Positions 26,837 through 35,474 of a stretch of 64,000 nucleotides of DNA are shown here, one piece after another; position 1 is the stretch's first letter; each line of letters opens with the position of its first letter. The stretch comes from Flavobacterium araucananum (lineage in GTDB: Bacteria > Bacteroidota > Bacteroidia > Flavobacteriales > Flavobacteriaceae): assembly GCF_002222055.1 (NCBI RefSeq), contig NZ_MUGS01000005.1, forward strand, positions 271,166-335,165, in the 5' to 3' direction. The position numbers and the translations under genes were made by a program. The notes under the pieces were generated by a model. It was not told the origin of the DNA. It ran no database searches and was given only the letters and a program-made list of their open reading frames with translations.

Positions 26837-27517
26837 TTAAAATTCGTCTTCTGTTTGTAAAGCACGATTTATAAATTCGTTTAAAGGTTTTAGAGCGATT
26901 AATTTTTGACTCATTTTGGCAACGAAATCTTTTTGAGTTACTTCAGAAATATCATATTTTTGAGTTGCGGTAAAACTTTTTAATTTTAAAAACCCGATCG
27001 CAGGATGTTCTTTTTCGTAACCTCTTGGAGGATTTTTAAGCGAATTGTTTTCGTCGATATCTAAATTTCCGAATTCTTTTCTGAAGTTTTTATCTTTTAA
27101 AATCGCTTCTAGATCATCATGAAAAAAAGCAATTTCTTTGCGCACTTTTTTTAACTGATCCGGTTCCGGCGAATAAAATCCTCCGGCAATAAAACTGGCA
27201 CCTTTTTCTATATGTACATAATATCCGGAACGATTTTGACCTTTTGCGCCAGATGATAACCAAACGCCCAAATGCGCTTTGTAAGGCGATTTGTCTTTCG
27301 AGAATCGAATGTCTCTATTGATGCGAAACGTACAGTTTTTAACCTCTAATAATTCTAAGGACGGATCCAGCGGTTTCATGGCGTCCAGAAAATCACTTAC
27401 CAACTGGTGATAATCTTTCTTGAAAATCTCGTATCGTTTTTTGTTGTCCTGAAACCACTCTCTATTATTGTTCTTTTTTAAATCGTCTAAAAATTGCAAT
27501 GATTCTTTTGTTAGCAT
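26837..27517 (-). CDS. DUF2461 / TIGR02453-family protein
   Basis: A 226-residue protein with all the marks of TIGR02453: FLDDLKKNNNREWFQDNKKR near the start, FRINRDIRFSKDKSPYKAHL in the middle, GYYVHIEKGASFIAGGFYSP and HPAIGFLKLKSF later. The family is widespread but uncharacterised. It lies 10 bp downstream of the rhodanese-thioredoxin gene and is likely co-transcribed with it. No catalytic residue can be assigned. Confidence 0.9.
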   Translation of the reverse strand: MLTKESLQFLDDLKKNNNREWFQDNKKRYEIFKKDYHQLVSDFLDAMKPLDPSLELLEVKNCTFRINRDIRFSKDKSPYKAHLGVWLSSGAKGQNRSGYYVHIEKGASFIAGGFYSPEPDQLKKVRKEIAFFHDDLEAILKDKNFRKEFGNLDIDENNSLKNPPRGYEKEHPAIGFLKLKSFTATQKYDISEVTQKDFVAKMSQKLIALKPLNEFINRALQTEDEF

Positions 27518-27527
27518 ATTCTTGGTG

Positions 27528-28226
27528 TTATTGCAGTTGTTTTTTTAAGTCTTTTTCGCTTATAAATCCTGTGTTTTTCCATTGTACCGCTTTGTTTTCG
27601 TATAAAATAACGGTAGGGAGTTGGTCAATTTTTAATTGGGTTGCCAGGGTTTTATTCTTGTCAACATCAATGCGAATGATCGTTACTTTGTCATTCATTT
27701 CTTTTTGCATTTTTAAAATGAAAGGTTCCATTTGTTTGCAAGGTCCACACCATGGAGCATAAAAATCAACCAGAACTTTTTTATCAGACTTTAACAAAGT
27801 ATCAAAATCTGTCATTGTCATTCCTATTTGAGTCGTTGTAGGTTTGCCAAAACCTTCTTCGTTCCATTTCAGGATGCCACCATCTAAATTATAAACGGTC
27901 TTAAAACCCAGCTCATTTAGTTTGGCTGCTGCTTTCTGGCTTCTTCCGCCGCTTAAGCAATACACATAAACAGGTTTTGTTTTGTCGTAAGAGGCTGCTT
28001 TTGCTACAAAATTGTCACTGTTCCAGTTTACGTTTTGGGCATTTTCAATATGTTCAGATTCAAATTCGTCAGGAGTTCGAACGTCTAAAATTTGTGGATT
28101 TTCAGTTGTTTTAATTTTTTCTGCAAATTCTTTTGGAGCGATTGATTCAATAGAACCTTCTTTTTTTTCATTACAGGAAAACAGTGCAATTGAAAGTAGT
28201 AAGAATACAATTTTGGAGAATTTCAT
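27528..28226 (-). CDS. Rhodanese-thioredoxin fusion lipoprotein
   Basis: A 232-residue exported protein. The leader FLLLSIALFSC ends in a lipobox cysteine, so it is probably anchored in a membrane. A rhodanese domain (about 30-125) has the active loop YCLSGGRS. A thioredoxin domain (about 130-232) has WCGPCK. The combination would transfer sulfane sulfur or reduce disulfides in the periplasm. I use the ATG at 28226, since the alternative TTG adds three residues only. It is followed 10 bp later by the TIGR02453 gene. Confidence 0.9.
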   Translation of the reverse strand: MKFSKIVFLLLSIALFSCNEKKEGSIESIAPKEFAEKIKTTENPQILDVRTPDEFESEHIENAQNVNWNSDNFVAKAASYDKTKPVYVYCLSGGRSQKAAAKLNELGFKTVYNLDGGILKWNEEGFGKPTTTQIGMTMTDFDTLLKSDKKVLVDFYAPWCGPCKQMEPFILKMQKEMNDKVTIIRIDVDKNKTLATQLKIDQLPTVILYENKAVQWKNTGFISEKDLKKQLQ

Positions 28227-28367
28227 GAGGCTCAATTTTTAATGCTAAAGTAATGATTTTTCATTTTATATGTTCGGTTTGCTACGAATTGCACCAATTT
28301 TTAGAAATTTTGGCTCTTTATACTAGTAGCATTTTTCCGTTGTTTGCAATCACAAAGGGAGCTCTAT

Positions 28368-28396
28368 AAAAAAAAGCCACTTCGCAGTGGCTCTTT
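28368..28396 (-). terminator. Terminator of the 77-aa gene
   Basis: On the minus strand, GAGCCACTGC and a complementary GTGGCT arm precede a run of eight T, just after the stop at 28406. Confidence 0.75.
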
Positions 28397-28405
28397 TGTT
28401 CTAAA

Positions 28406-28639
28406 TTATTCAGCATCGAAATAAGGATTTAGAATTTCGGCTAATTCGTTTAACCAATAAAAGCCTTTTTCGAGGTTTGCTTTCTCGAGGTCGAGAGTTT
28501 CGCAATCCCGAATCATGCTTAAGGCGATGACATAATTTACTCTTCGGATGTTTTTTGCCATCGTTTCGGGATCAATCGATTTACTAAAAAAATCTGTTAA
28601 CCGCAATTGGGTTTCTTTCGATAGGGTGTTTGTACTCAT
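28406..28639 (-). CDS. Small conserved-looking protein of unknown function
   Basis: A 77-residue soluble, helix-rich protein (MSTNTLSKETQLRLTDFF, then acidic helices, ending NPYFDAE). I recognise no family. The ATG at 28639 is chosen; the frame upstream overlaps the 37-codon reading frame at 28650-28763. A decayed partial copy of this gene lies at 29232-29336, which shows that the region has been duplicated. It ends at a good terminator, so it is probably expressed as a two-gene unit with the preceding 37-residue frame. Confidence 0.7.
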   Translation of the reverse strand: MSTNTLSKETQLRLTDFFSKSIDPETMAKNIRRVNYVIALSMIRDCETLDLEKANLEKGFYWLNELAEILNPYFDAE

Positions 28640-28649
28640 AATCTTTACT

Positions 28650-28763
28650 TTAAGGAAATATAAAACCCGCATAGCTTAGGTGTCCTACGCTGTAAAGAGA
28701 GCGTTGCAGTTGTTTCCAATACCGCCACCATACCACACGGGCAAGAAGTTTTTTTGAGTTCAT
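28650..28763 (-). CDS. Candidate 37-residue tryptophan-rich small protein
   Basis: A complete reading frame from ATG to TAA that ends 10 bases before the ATG of the 77-aa gene. The peptide is basic and aromatic (MNSKKLLARVVWWRYWKQ, then LQRSLYSVGHLSYAGFIFP). It has three tryptophans within its first 16 residues, and the 5' part is almost unchanged in the duplicate copy at 29400-29460. In that copy, a 2-base difference breaks the frame after LQR. Such a short peptide has no recognised family. It could be a leader peptide, a membrane-active peptide, or a chance frame; the position and the match to the next gene favour a real translated frame. Confidence 0.4.
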   Translation of the reverse strand: MNSKKLLARVVWWRYWKQLQRSLYSVGHLSYAGFIFP

Positions 28764-28856
28764 GATCTTTACTTAATTTTAGGACTGCGAAGATACCAAA
28801 TAAACCTTTGTAAATAGTAGGATTTATCTATCGTTTTGAAAGGTTTTTGATTATTA

Positions 28857-29031
28857 ACCTGAACTCGATTATATAATGATGTCTTATCACAAGATCCAGC
28901 GGAGCTACTTGTTTTCGCATTAGGTATAAAAATATCACCCGCCGCCGCGGGTTCTGAAAAACAAAATGTAATATTGCTATAAATATGTCGTCCCGCTGGG
29001 ACTTAATATTAAAAAACAATCGAACTCAGGT
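28857..29031. repeat. MITE/REP-like element, 175 bp
   Basis: ACCTGAACTCGATT at 28857-28870 faces an imperfect inverted copy, AATCGAACTCAGGT, at 29018-29031. Inside are hairpins CCCGCCGCCGCGGG and GTCCCGCTGGGAC. The latter resembles the mini-hairpins at 0.8-1.2 kb. No coding sequence is present, and no transposase is near. Confidence 0.55.
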
Positions 29032-29150
29032 TTTTATTATTATGAAGCTTCGACTTCGCCTACCCTAACAATATTGTGTTGATTGTTCTTTTTATTGAAT
29101 GACAAACTTTGGGAGAAAAATGAAATTTTTAAATCCTTTGATGTTCTGTT

Positions 29151-29542
29151 AGCTTTGGTAAAGTTTTAAAATTTAAGTTGTGATGAAAAAAGGTTACTAC
29201 GAATTGCACCAATTTTTAGAAATTTTAGCTCTTATACTAGTAGCATTTTTTTTGCCATCGTTTCGGGATCAATCGATTTACTAAAAAAATCTGTCAACCG
29301 CAATTGGGTTTCTTTAGATAGGGTGTTTGTACTCATGATTTTGAACATTTAGGAAAATATGAAGCCCGCACAATTTAGGTGTCCTACGCTGTTCAAAGCG
29401 TTGCAGTTGTTTCCAATACCGCCACCATACCACACGGGCAAGAAGTTTTTTTGAGTTCATGATCTTTACTTAATTTTAGGATTGCGAAGATACCAAAAAG
29501 CTTTGGTAAAGTTTTTAAATTTAAGTTGTGATGAAAAAAGGT
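29151..29542. repeat. Decayed segmental duplication flanked by 44-bp direct repeats
   Basis: Segment 29195-29497 repeats, with differences, the sequence of 28274-28335 joined directly to 28555-28800. About 220 bp of the original are missing at a T-run. It is bracketed by direct repeats AGCTTTGGTAAAGTTTT (start) at 29151-29194 and 29498-29542. The rest of the gap 29032-29697 has no gene; its 3' part carries the 'gccacgaatt' repeat family. Confidence 0.7.
29232..29336 (-). pseudogene. Truncated copy of the 77-aa gene
   Basis: From the ATG at 29336 the first 29 residues equal those of the intact gene (MSTNTLSKETQLRLTDFF...). The frame then runs into unrelated sequence at the deletion junction and stops after 34 residues. 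The associated small tryptophan-rich frame upstream (from 29460) is frameshifted as well. Confidence 0.75.
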
Positions 29543-29697
29543 TGCCACGAATTTTACCAATTAGCGCAAATTACCAGATGATTGCTTTGTTGTTTAATTT
29601 TGATAAAGTTTTCGAATAAGCCGAAGGTTAAATTATTTTAGATAAAGAATTAGTGAAATTAGTGCAATTTGTGGCAAAAAAACAGTACAAAAACGTC

Positions 29698-30777
29698 TCA
29701 CAAATTAAATATCTTATAACTCTGATGCGTCGATTTTACAATCGCTTCGGTACGTTCCGGATGTGTGTCCGAAATAAAAAGTTGTCCAAAAGTTTCGCTA
29801 TTGACCATTTCGATAATTTTGGCAACACGGGTTTCGTCCAGTTTGTCAAAAATATCATCAAAAAGCAGTAACGGTTTTACGCCACTTTGTTTCTTTAAAA
29901 ATTCAAACTGAGCCAATTTTAAAGCAATCAAAAAAGATTTTTGCTGCCCTTGTGATCCAAATTTTTTTATAGGATATGAATCAATTTCAAAAGATAAATC
30001 GTCTTTATGGATTCCAACACTTGTATAATGCAGGGCACGATCTTTATTAATGTTTTCCTGTAAAAGTTTTAAAAGGTCTTTTTCGAACAAATGGCTTTCG
30101 TAAACCAGTTGTACCGTTTCTTCAGATCCTGTTATGGCTTGATGATGTACATTGAATATAGGTATAAACTGTTCCAGGAAATTTTTTCTTTTTTCAAAAA
30201 TCGATTGTCCAAAACTATTTAGTTGCTCATTATATATAGATAAGGTATCGTTGTCGAAAGTATGATTGAGTGCAAAATACTTTAACAAAGCGTTTCGTTG
30301 CACGATTACTTTTTGATATTGAATAAGCTGATGCAGGTATGTTGAGTCTAATTGCGAAATCACGCTGTCCATAAATTTACGGCGTGTTTCGCTTCCTTCG
30401 ACAATTAAATCACGATCAGCCGGAGAAATAATAACTAACGGAATAAAACCAATATGGTCAGAGAATTTGTCGTAAGCCTTACCGTTTCTCTTTAAGATTT
30501 TTTTTTGCCCTTTTTTTAAACTGCAAACAATTTGTTCTGTTCTGTTATTTTTTTCCAATTCGGCATCAATTACAAAAAACTCTTCTCCGTGTTTGATATT
30601 TTGCACGGCCAACGGATTAAAATAACTTTTTCCGTACGCTAAATGATAGATTGCATCAAGCACATTGGTTTTTCCAATTCCGTTTTTGCCAACAAAACAA
30701 TTGATCTTGCGGTCAAAATCAAAACTAGCCTCGGAGAAATTTTTATAATTGAATAAAGAAATTTTGTTTAAATACAT
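29698..30777 (-). CDS. recF: DNA repair and replication protein RecF
   Basis: A 359-residue SMC-like ATPase that loads RecA at gaps through the RecFOR pathway. The Walker A motif is GKNGIGKTN near residue 29. The signature region is [18 protein letters not shown] and the Walker B region is [13 protein letters not shown]. The length is usual. I start at the ATG ending at 30777 ([10 protein letters not shown]), since the longer frame adds a non-conserved leader. It is monocistronic. Confidence 0.95.
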   Translation of the reverse strand: MYLNKISLFNYKNFSEASFDFDRKINCFVGKNGIGKTNVLDAIYHLAYGKSYFNPLAVQNIKHGEEFFVIDAELEKNNRTEQIVCSLKKGQKKILKRNGKAYDKFSDHIGFIPLVIISPADRDLIVEGSETRRKFMDSVISQLDSTYLHQLIQYQKVIVQRNALLKYFALNHTFDNDTLSIYNEQLNSFGQSIFEKRKNFLEQFIPIFNVHHQAITGSEETVQLVYESHLFEKDLLKLLQENINKDRALHYTSVGIHKDDLSFEIDSYPIKKFGSQGQQKSFLIALKLAQFEFLKKQSGVKPLLLFDDIFDKLDETRVAKIIEMVNSETFGQLFISDTHPERTEAIVKSTHQSYKIFNL

Positions 30778-31122
30778 TTTTTTTGAAACTGTAATGATAA
30801 AAATTGACATTTCCAGATTATGGCTTTATCGGGCAGATTGGATTTTTCTGCTCCTGATGAAAAGATTAAAAAGGATTTTGTTCAGCAAATTTAATTTAAT
30901 AAATGCTTAATTTAGGAGAATCTGTAAAATCTGTGGTTAAAAATTGCTTTTACCACATTGTCAAGTCATACTAAGGAGAAAATAAGAAGGTATGAATTAT
31001 TGAAAAATCTCCAAATAATTAGGCTTTTAGATAATTTCATGCCCAATTATTTCGCTGTAAAACAGGGAGAAGTGCCTGTTTAGTGAATTATTTTTTTAAA
31101 ACAGATATAAATTTGCTTTTTT

Positions 31123-31154
31123 TTGCTTTAGTTTCAATAAAAATTTTATTTTTG
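31123..31154 (+). promoter_or_regulatory. Promoter of the TPR gene
   Basis: TTG at 31123-31125 and TATTTTTG at 31147-31154, 21 bp apart, 22 bases before the ATG at 31177. The remainder of the 399-bp gap from 30778 is AT-rich and shows no gene. Confidence 0.55.
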
Positions 31155-31176
31155 CCGTTCACTAAATTAATTTTAA

Positions 31177-31956
31177 ATGGCTACTTACAATAAAAGAGGA
31201 TATAAAGCACCAAAGGAAAAGGAAGTTAAAGAAGTAAATGAAGAACAACAGGTAATTATTGATGAAAAAGACAGCACAACAGCTGGTGTTTTTTCTAAAT
31301 TAGATGAAACTGCTTCAAGAACTGAGGATTGGGTTGCTAAAAATCAAAAAATCATTATTGGTTTAGTAGCCGGTATTGCAGTTGCTACTATTGGATATTT
31401 GGCTTACCAAAAATTTATCGAAGCACCTAAGCAAGACGAAGCTGCAAACGAAATGTTTGTTGCTCAACAAAATTTTGATAAAGCGACTAGCGGTGTAGCT
31501 AGCGATTCGTTATACAAATTAGCATTGAATGGTTCTGAAGGTAAATTTGGATTCGTAAAAATTGCTGATGAATATTCTGGTACTGATGCTGGAAATTTAG
31601 CAAACTATTATGCGGGTATGGCCTATTTGAATACCGGTAAATTTGATGATGCTATTAAGTATTTAGGGAACTTTAAATCTAAAGAAGCTATCGTAAATGC
31701 TTTGGCTATTGGTGGAATTGGAGATGCTTATTCTCAAAAAAACCAACAAAAAGAGGCTTTAGACTATTATGTAAAAGCAGCTGAATCTAACAAAAACGAT
31801 TTTACAACACCTCGTTTCTTGTTAAAAGCAGGTAAAACAGCTTTGGCATTAGGTCAAAAAGAAGACGCTCTGAAATATTTTACAGATATCAAAGAAAACT
31901 ACGATACAACTCCTGAAGCAGCTTCTGTTGATGTATTGATTGGATTGGCACAATAA
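31177..31956 (+). CDS. Membrane-anchored TPR protein (YfgM-like)
   Basis: A 259-residue single-pass protein. The N-terminus (1-55) is cytosolic and charged. One transmembrane helix spans about 59-80 (IIIGLVAGIAVATIGYLAY). The C-terminal ~180 residues carry three to four TPR-like helical pairs (NLANYYAGMAYLNTGKFDDA, AIGGIGDAYSQKNQQKEALD, KTALALGQKEDALKYF). The architecture matches the YfgM/DUF2133-type ancillary protein, which in E. coli helps the Sec translocon. It is followed by ribH with a repeat-rich 87-bp spacer. Confidence 0.85.
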   Translation: MATYNKRGYKAPKEKEVKEVNEEQQVIIDEKDSTTAGVFSKLDETASRTEDWVAKNQKIIIGLVAGIAVATIGYLAYQKFIEAPKQDEAANEMFVAQQNFDKATSGVASDSLYKLALNGSEGKFGFVKIADEYSGTDAGNLANYYAGMAYLNTGKFDDAIKYLGNFKSKEAIVNALAIGGIGDAYSQKNQQKEALDYYVKAAESNKNDFTTPRFLLKAGKTALALGQKEDALKYFTDIKENYDTTPEAASVDVLIGLAQ

Positions 31957-32043
31957 AAGTATTAGATTTAAGATTTAAGATTGTAGATTTGTATTTCAGA
32001 ATCTGAAATCTAAAATCTAATATCTAAAATTTAAAATATACAG

Positions 32044-32616
32044 ATGGCTACGGAAAATAAAAATTTATCAGAATACGATAAAAACACGATCCCAAATGCG
32101 AAAGACTTTCGATTTGGGATTGTTGTTTCTGAATGGAATGAAACTATAACCGAAGGACTTTACAATGGCGCTCTTGATGCCTTAATTGATAATGAAGTTC
32201 CGGCTCAACAAATTATTCGCTGGAATGTTCCGGGAAGTTTTGAGCTAATTTATGGTGCAAAAAAAATGTTGCAAACGCAAAATGTTGATGCAGTTATTGT
32301 AATTGGATGTGTAATTCAGGGACAAACCAAGCATTTTGATTTTGTATGCGAAGGTGTAACGCAGGGAATTAAAGATTTGAATGTTCAGACTGATATTCCT
32401 GTTATTTTTTGTGTTCTTACAGATAATAATATACAACAGTCTATTGACAGAAGTGGAGGGATTCACGGAAACAAAGGGACCGAAGCAGCAATTGCAGCAA
32501 TAAAAATGGCTTATATTCGCCAACAAGCTTCAATGTCGCACCCGTTTAACCAACCTTTGTTGTCTTCTGGAGCAATCCAAATAGAAGAAACTCCAATAAA
32601 GATTGATAAAGAGTAA
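32044..32616 (+). CDS. ribH: 6,7-dimethyl-8-ribityllumazine synthase
   Basis: A 190-residue riboflavin-pathway enzyme that joins 5-amino-6-ribitylamino-uracil with 3,4-dihydroxy-2-butanone 4-phosphate. Motifs include FGIVVSEWNETITEGLYNGA, VPGSFEL and GCVIQGQTKHFDF (catalytic His in the KHFDF part), and GNKGTEAA. The C-terminal ~25 residues extend beyond the usual end. A terminator follows. Confidence 0.96.
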   Translation: MATENKNLSEYDKNTIPNAKDFRFGIVVSEWNETITEGLYNGALDALIDNEVPAQQIIRWNVPGSFELIYGAKKMLQTQNVDAVIVIGCVIQGQTKHFDFVCEGVTQGIKDLNVQTDIPVIFCVLTDNNIQQSIDRSGGIHGNKGTEAAIAAIKMAYIRQQASMSHPFNQPLLSSGAIQIEETPIKIDKE

Positions 32617-32640
32617 AACACATTTGTTTTAAAAATATTA

Positions 32641-32674
32641 AAACCTGTACTGTGTAAAATAGTACAGGTTTTTT
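32641..32674 (+). terminator. Terminator of ribH
   Basis: AAACCTGTACT and AGTACAGGTTT arms followed by a T-run. Confidence 0.85.
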
Positions 32675-32779
32675 GTTTTTTTTATGATAACACTTATTCT
32701 AAAAGCCAAGAGAAATTCATTAAATTTGTACTTCTTGGTTTGAAAATTTAAACCTTAACCTTTTAATTATTTTTTCTTA

Positions 32780-34684
32780 ATGTCGAGTATAATTCAATTA
32801 CTGCCTGATCACGTTGCTAACCAAATTGCCGCTGGAGAGGTGGTTCAAAGACCTGCTTCAGTCGTAAAAGAGCTGTTAGAGAATGCCGTTGATGCTAAAG
32901 CAACTGACATTAAGTTGATTATAAAAGATGCCGGAAAATCATTGGTACAGGTTATCGATAATGGGTTAGGAATGAGTGTGACCGATGCACGTTTGTGCTT
33001 TGAGCGTCATGCTACGTCAAAGATTCGTAAAGCCGAAGATTTGTTTTCATTGCATACCAAAGGTTTTCGCGGAGAAGCACTGGCATCTATTGCGGCAATT
33101 GCACACATGGAAATGAAAACCAGGCAGGATCAGGAAGAGTTAGGGACGCATATTATAATCGAAGGCAGTAAATTTGTCTCTCAGGAAGTGGCAGTTTTGC
33201 CTAAAGGCACTTCGTTTGCTGTCAAAAATTTGTTTTTTAATATTCCCGCCCGTCGTAATTTCTTAAAATCAGATACGGTTGAATTTCGCCATGTTATGGA
33301 TGAGTTTCAGCGTGTAGCCCTGGCACATCCTAATATTCATTTTACATTTTATCATAACGGAAGCGAGATGTATAATTTGCCCGGGGCAGGATATCGTCAG
33401 CGTATTGTTGGGATTATGTCCGGTAAAACCAATGAAAAATTGGTTCCGGTTAACGAGGATACAGAGATTATCAATGTTCAGGGATTTGTTTGCAAACCTG
33501 AGTTTGCAAAGAAAAACAGGGGAGAGCAATTCTTTTTTGTAAACGATCGATTTATTAAAAGTGGTTATTTGCATCATGCTGTAATGGCGGCTTATGACGG
33601 ACTTTTGAAAGATGGTTCTCAGCCAAGTTATTTCTTGTATCTGCAAGTTCCGCCAAACACAATCGATATCAATATTCATCCTACAAAAACAGAAATTAAG
33701 TTTGATGATGAGCAAGCTTTGTATGCTATTTTAAGAGCTTCGATCAAACATAGTTTAGGGCAATTTAATGTGTCGCCTGTTCTTGATTTTGATCGTGATG
33801 CCAATTTAGATACACCATACCATTATAAAGATTTAGAAGGTGAAACGCCTACGATTCAGGTCGACGGAACTTTTAATCCCTTTACGGATGATAAAACCAA
33901 TCAGCATTATTCTAAAGCGGGTTCAGGATCCGGTTCCGGTTTTAGTTCCGGGTCAGGATCTGGTTCTTATTCTGGCTATAATAAAAGAGTTGAACCCACA
34001 ACAAGCTGGGAAAGTTTGTATGTAGGTTTAGAAACCGATACTATCGAAAGTTCGCCTTTTACATTCGAAAATGAAGAAGTTACTTCGTCTTTGTTTAACG
34101 ATCATGAGATCGAGCAAACAAGTCAGGGAACGTACCAAATTCATAAAAAATATATCGTTTCGCCTATAAAATCCGGAATGGTAATTGTCGATCAGCAACG
34201 CGCACATCAACGAATTTTGTACGAACAATTTTTGTTGAATATGACTGTAAATCAGGCTTCAAGTCAGCAATTGTTGTTTCCTTTGGATTTGTTTTATTCT
34301 TCAGATGAAATGACGTTGATCGAAGAGTTAAAGCCTTCTTTAGAAACAACAGGTTTTGTTTTTGAAGAAGCAAAATTGGATCATATCGTTATTTCGGGAA
34401 TTCCGGTAAATATTACCGAGAGCGAAGTTTCGATGGTAATAGAGCAATTGTTAAGCGATTTGCAAGACGGAATCCCGGCGAGTAGTTACAGTCAGAATGA
34501 TACAATAGCCAAATCGATGGCCAAAAGTCTGGCGGTTAAAACAGGATCGTATTTAACCGAGAAAGAACAAGATAACTTAGTAAACGGTTTGTTTGCTTGT
34601 AAAGATCCAAATATTTCACCTTTTCAAAAACCAACCTTCATCACCATGCGTGTTGAAGATATAGATAAAAAGTTTGCCTTATGA
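32780..34684 (+). CDS. mutL: DNA mismatch repair protein MutL
   Basis: A 634-residue GHKL ATPase that links MutS recognition to downstream excision. N-terminal motifs are complete: VVKELLENAVDAKATDI, DNGLGM, and TKGFRGEALASIAA. A transducer domain follows to about residue 335. The linker (about 370-405) is strongly biased to Gly and Ser. The C-terminal dimerisation domain (about 455-634) has GMVIVDQQRAHQR. I do not see the DQHAx2Ex4E endonuclease motif, though the related DQQRAHQRILYE region is present; strand nicking activity is therefore uncertain. The stop overlaps the rhomboid start. Confidence 0.96.
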   Translation: MSSIIQLLPDHVANQIAAGEVVQRPASVVKELLENAVDAKATDIKLIIKDAGKSLVQVIDNGLGMSVTDARLCFERHATSKIRKAEDLFSLHTKGFRGEALASIAAIAHMEMKTRQDQEELGTHIIIEGSKFVSQEVAVLPKGTSFAVKNLFFNIPARRNFLKSDTVEFRHVMDEFQRVALAHPNIHFTFYHNGSEMYNLPGAGYRQRIVGIMSGKTNEKLVPVNEDTEIINVQGFVCKPEFAKKNRGEQFFFVNDRFIKSGYLHHAVMAAYDGLLKDGSQPSYFLYLQVPPNTIDINIHPTKTEIKFDDEQALYAILRASIKHSLGQFNVSPVLDFDRDANLDTPYHYKDLEGETPTIQVDGTFNPFTDDKTNQHYSKAGSGSGSGFSSGSGSGSYSGYNKRVEPTTSWESLYVGLETDTIESSPFTFENEEVTSSLFNDHEIEQTSQGTYQIHKKYIVSPIKSGMVIVDQQRAHQRILYEQFLLNMTVNQASSQQLLFPLDLFYSSDEMTLIEELKPSLETTGFVFEEAKLDHIVISGIPVNITESEVSMVIEQLLSDLQDGIPASSYSQNDTIAKSMAKSLAVKTGSYLTEKEQDNLVNGLFACKDPNISPFQKPTFITMRVEDIDKKFAL

Positions 34685-35430
34685 TGAAAATAACTCCCGT
34701 AGTAAAACAATTATTGATAATCAATATTATATTCTTTATTGGTTCTCAGTTAGTACCGGTATCGGAGCAATATTTTGCTTTGTTTTTTCCTGAGAATCCT
34801 GCATTTAAAATCTGGCAGCCCCTTACTCACATGTTTATGCATGGCGGTTTTGCCCATATTGCGTTCAACATGTTTGCTTTGTATTCGTTTGGTTCGACAC
34901 TGGAGCATTTTTGGGGAGGGAAAAAATTCTTGTTTTTCTATATTTCATGTGGTTTAGGCGCCGCTTTAGTCAATTTTGCGGTTAACTATTATTTCTATCA
35001 GGATGCAATGAACACATTGATTGCGAATGGTTTTAATAAAACGCAGATTTTGCAATTATTGAATGAGAATAAAATGGACACGAGATGGCAACAATTATTA
35101 ACAGCCTCTGAGCTTAGACATTTTTATGATGCTTATTTTGGATCTGTTATTGGGGCATCCGGAGCTGTTTATGGTTTACTTGTAGCCTTTACGTTTATGT
35201 TTCCAAATGCTGAACTGGGTATTATGTTTATACCAATTCCTATAAAAGCAAAATATTTTGTTCCAATCTACATGTTATTGTTCGATGGTTTCTTTGGTAT
35301 TTTTGGTAGTTCGTTTATGGGAATTGAATCCGGAATAGCGCATTATGCACATATTGGTGGTGCTTTGTTTGGTTTTTTAATCATGTGGTACTGGAAAAAG
35401 AATCAGTTTAATAGTAATCGTTGGAATTAA
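34681..35430 (+). CDS. Rhomboid-family intramembrane serine protease
   Basis: A 249-residue protein with six or seven transmembrane helices. The catalytic serine is in the GASGAVYG loop. The partner His is in HYAHIGGALFGF. HMFMHGGFAHIAFNMF is the conserved loop-1 region. It would cleave single-pass membrane proteins within the bilayer. The ATG overlaps the mutL stop by four bases, so translation is coupled. A second rhomboid gene follows 44 bp later. Confidence 0.93.
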   Translation: MMKITPVVKQLLIINIIFFIGSQLVPVSEQYFALFFPENPAFKIWQPLTHMFMHGGFAHIAFNMFALYSFGSTLEHFWGGKKFLFFYISCGLGAALVNFAVNYYFYQDAMNTLIANGFNKTQILQLLNENKMDTRWQQLLTASELRHFYDAYFGSVIGASGAVYGLLVAFTFMFPNAELGIMFIPIPIKAKYFVPIYMLLFDGFFGIFGSSFMGIESGIAHYAHIGGALFGFLIMWYWKKNQFNSNRWN

Positions 35431-35474
35431 TTTTTAATTTTAATATCGGAAAATAAAAACCAAAAGATACTAAT

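Noticed and set aside
29000..29700. CRISPR-like array suspected from repeats
   Set aside because: The repeats are a two-copy segmental duplication without regular spacers.
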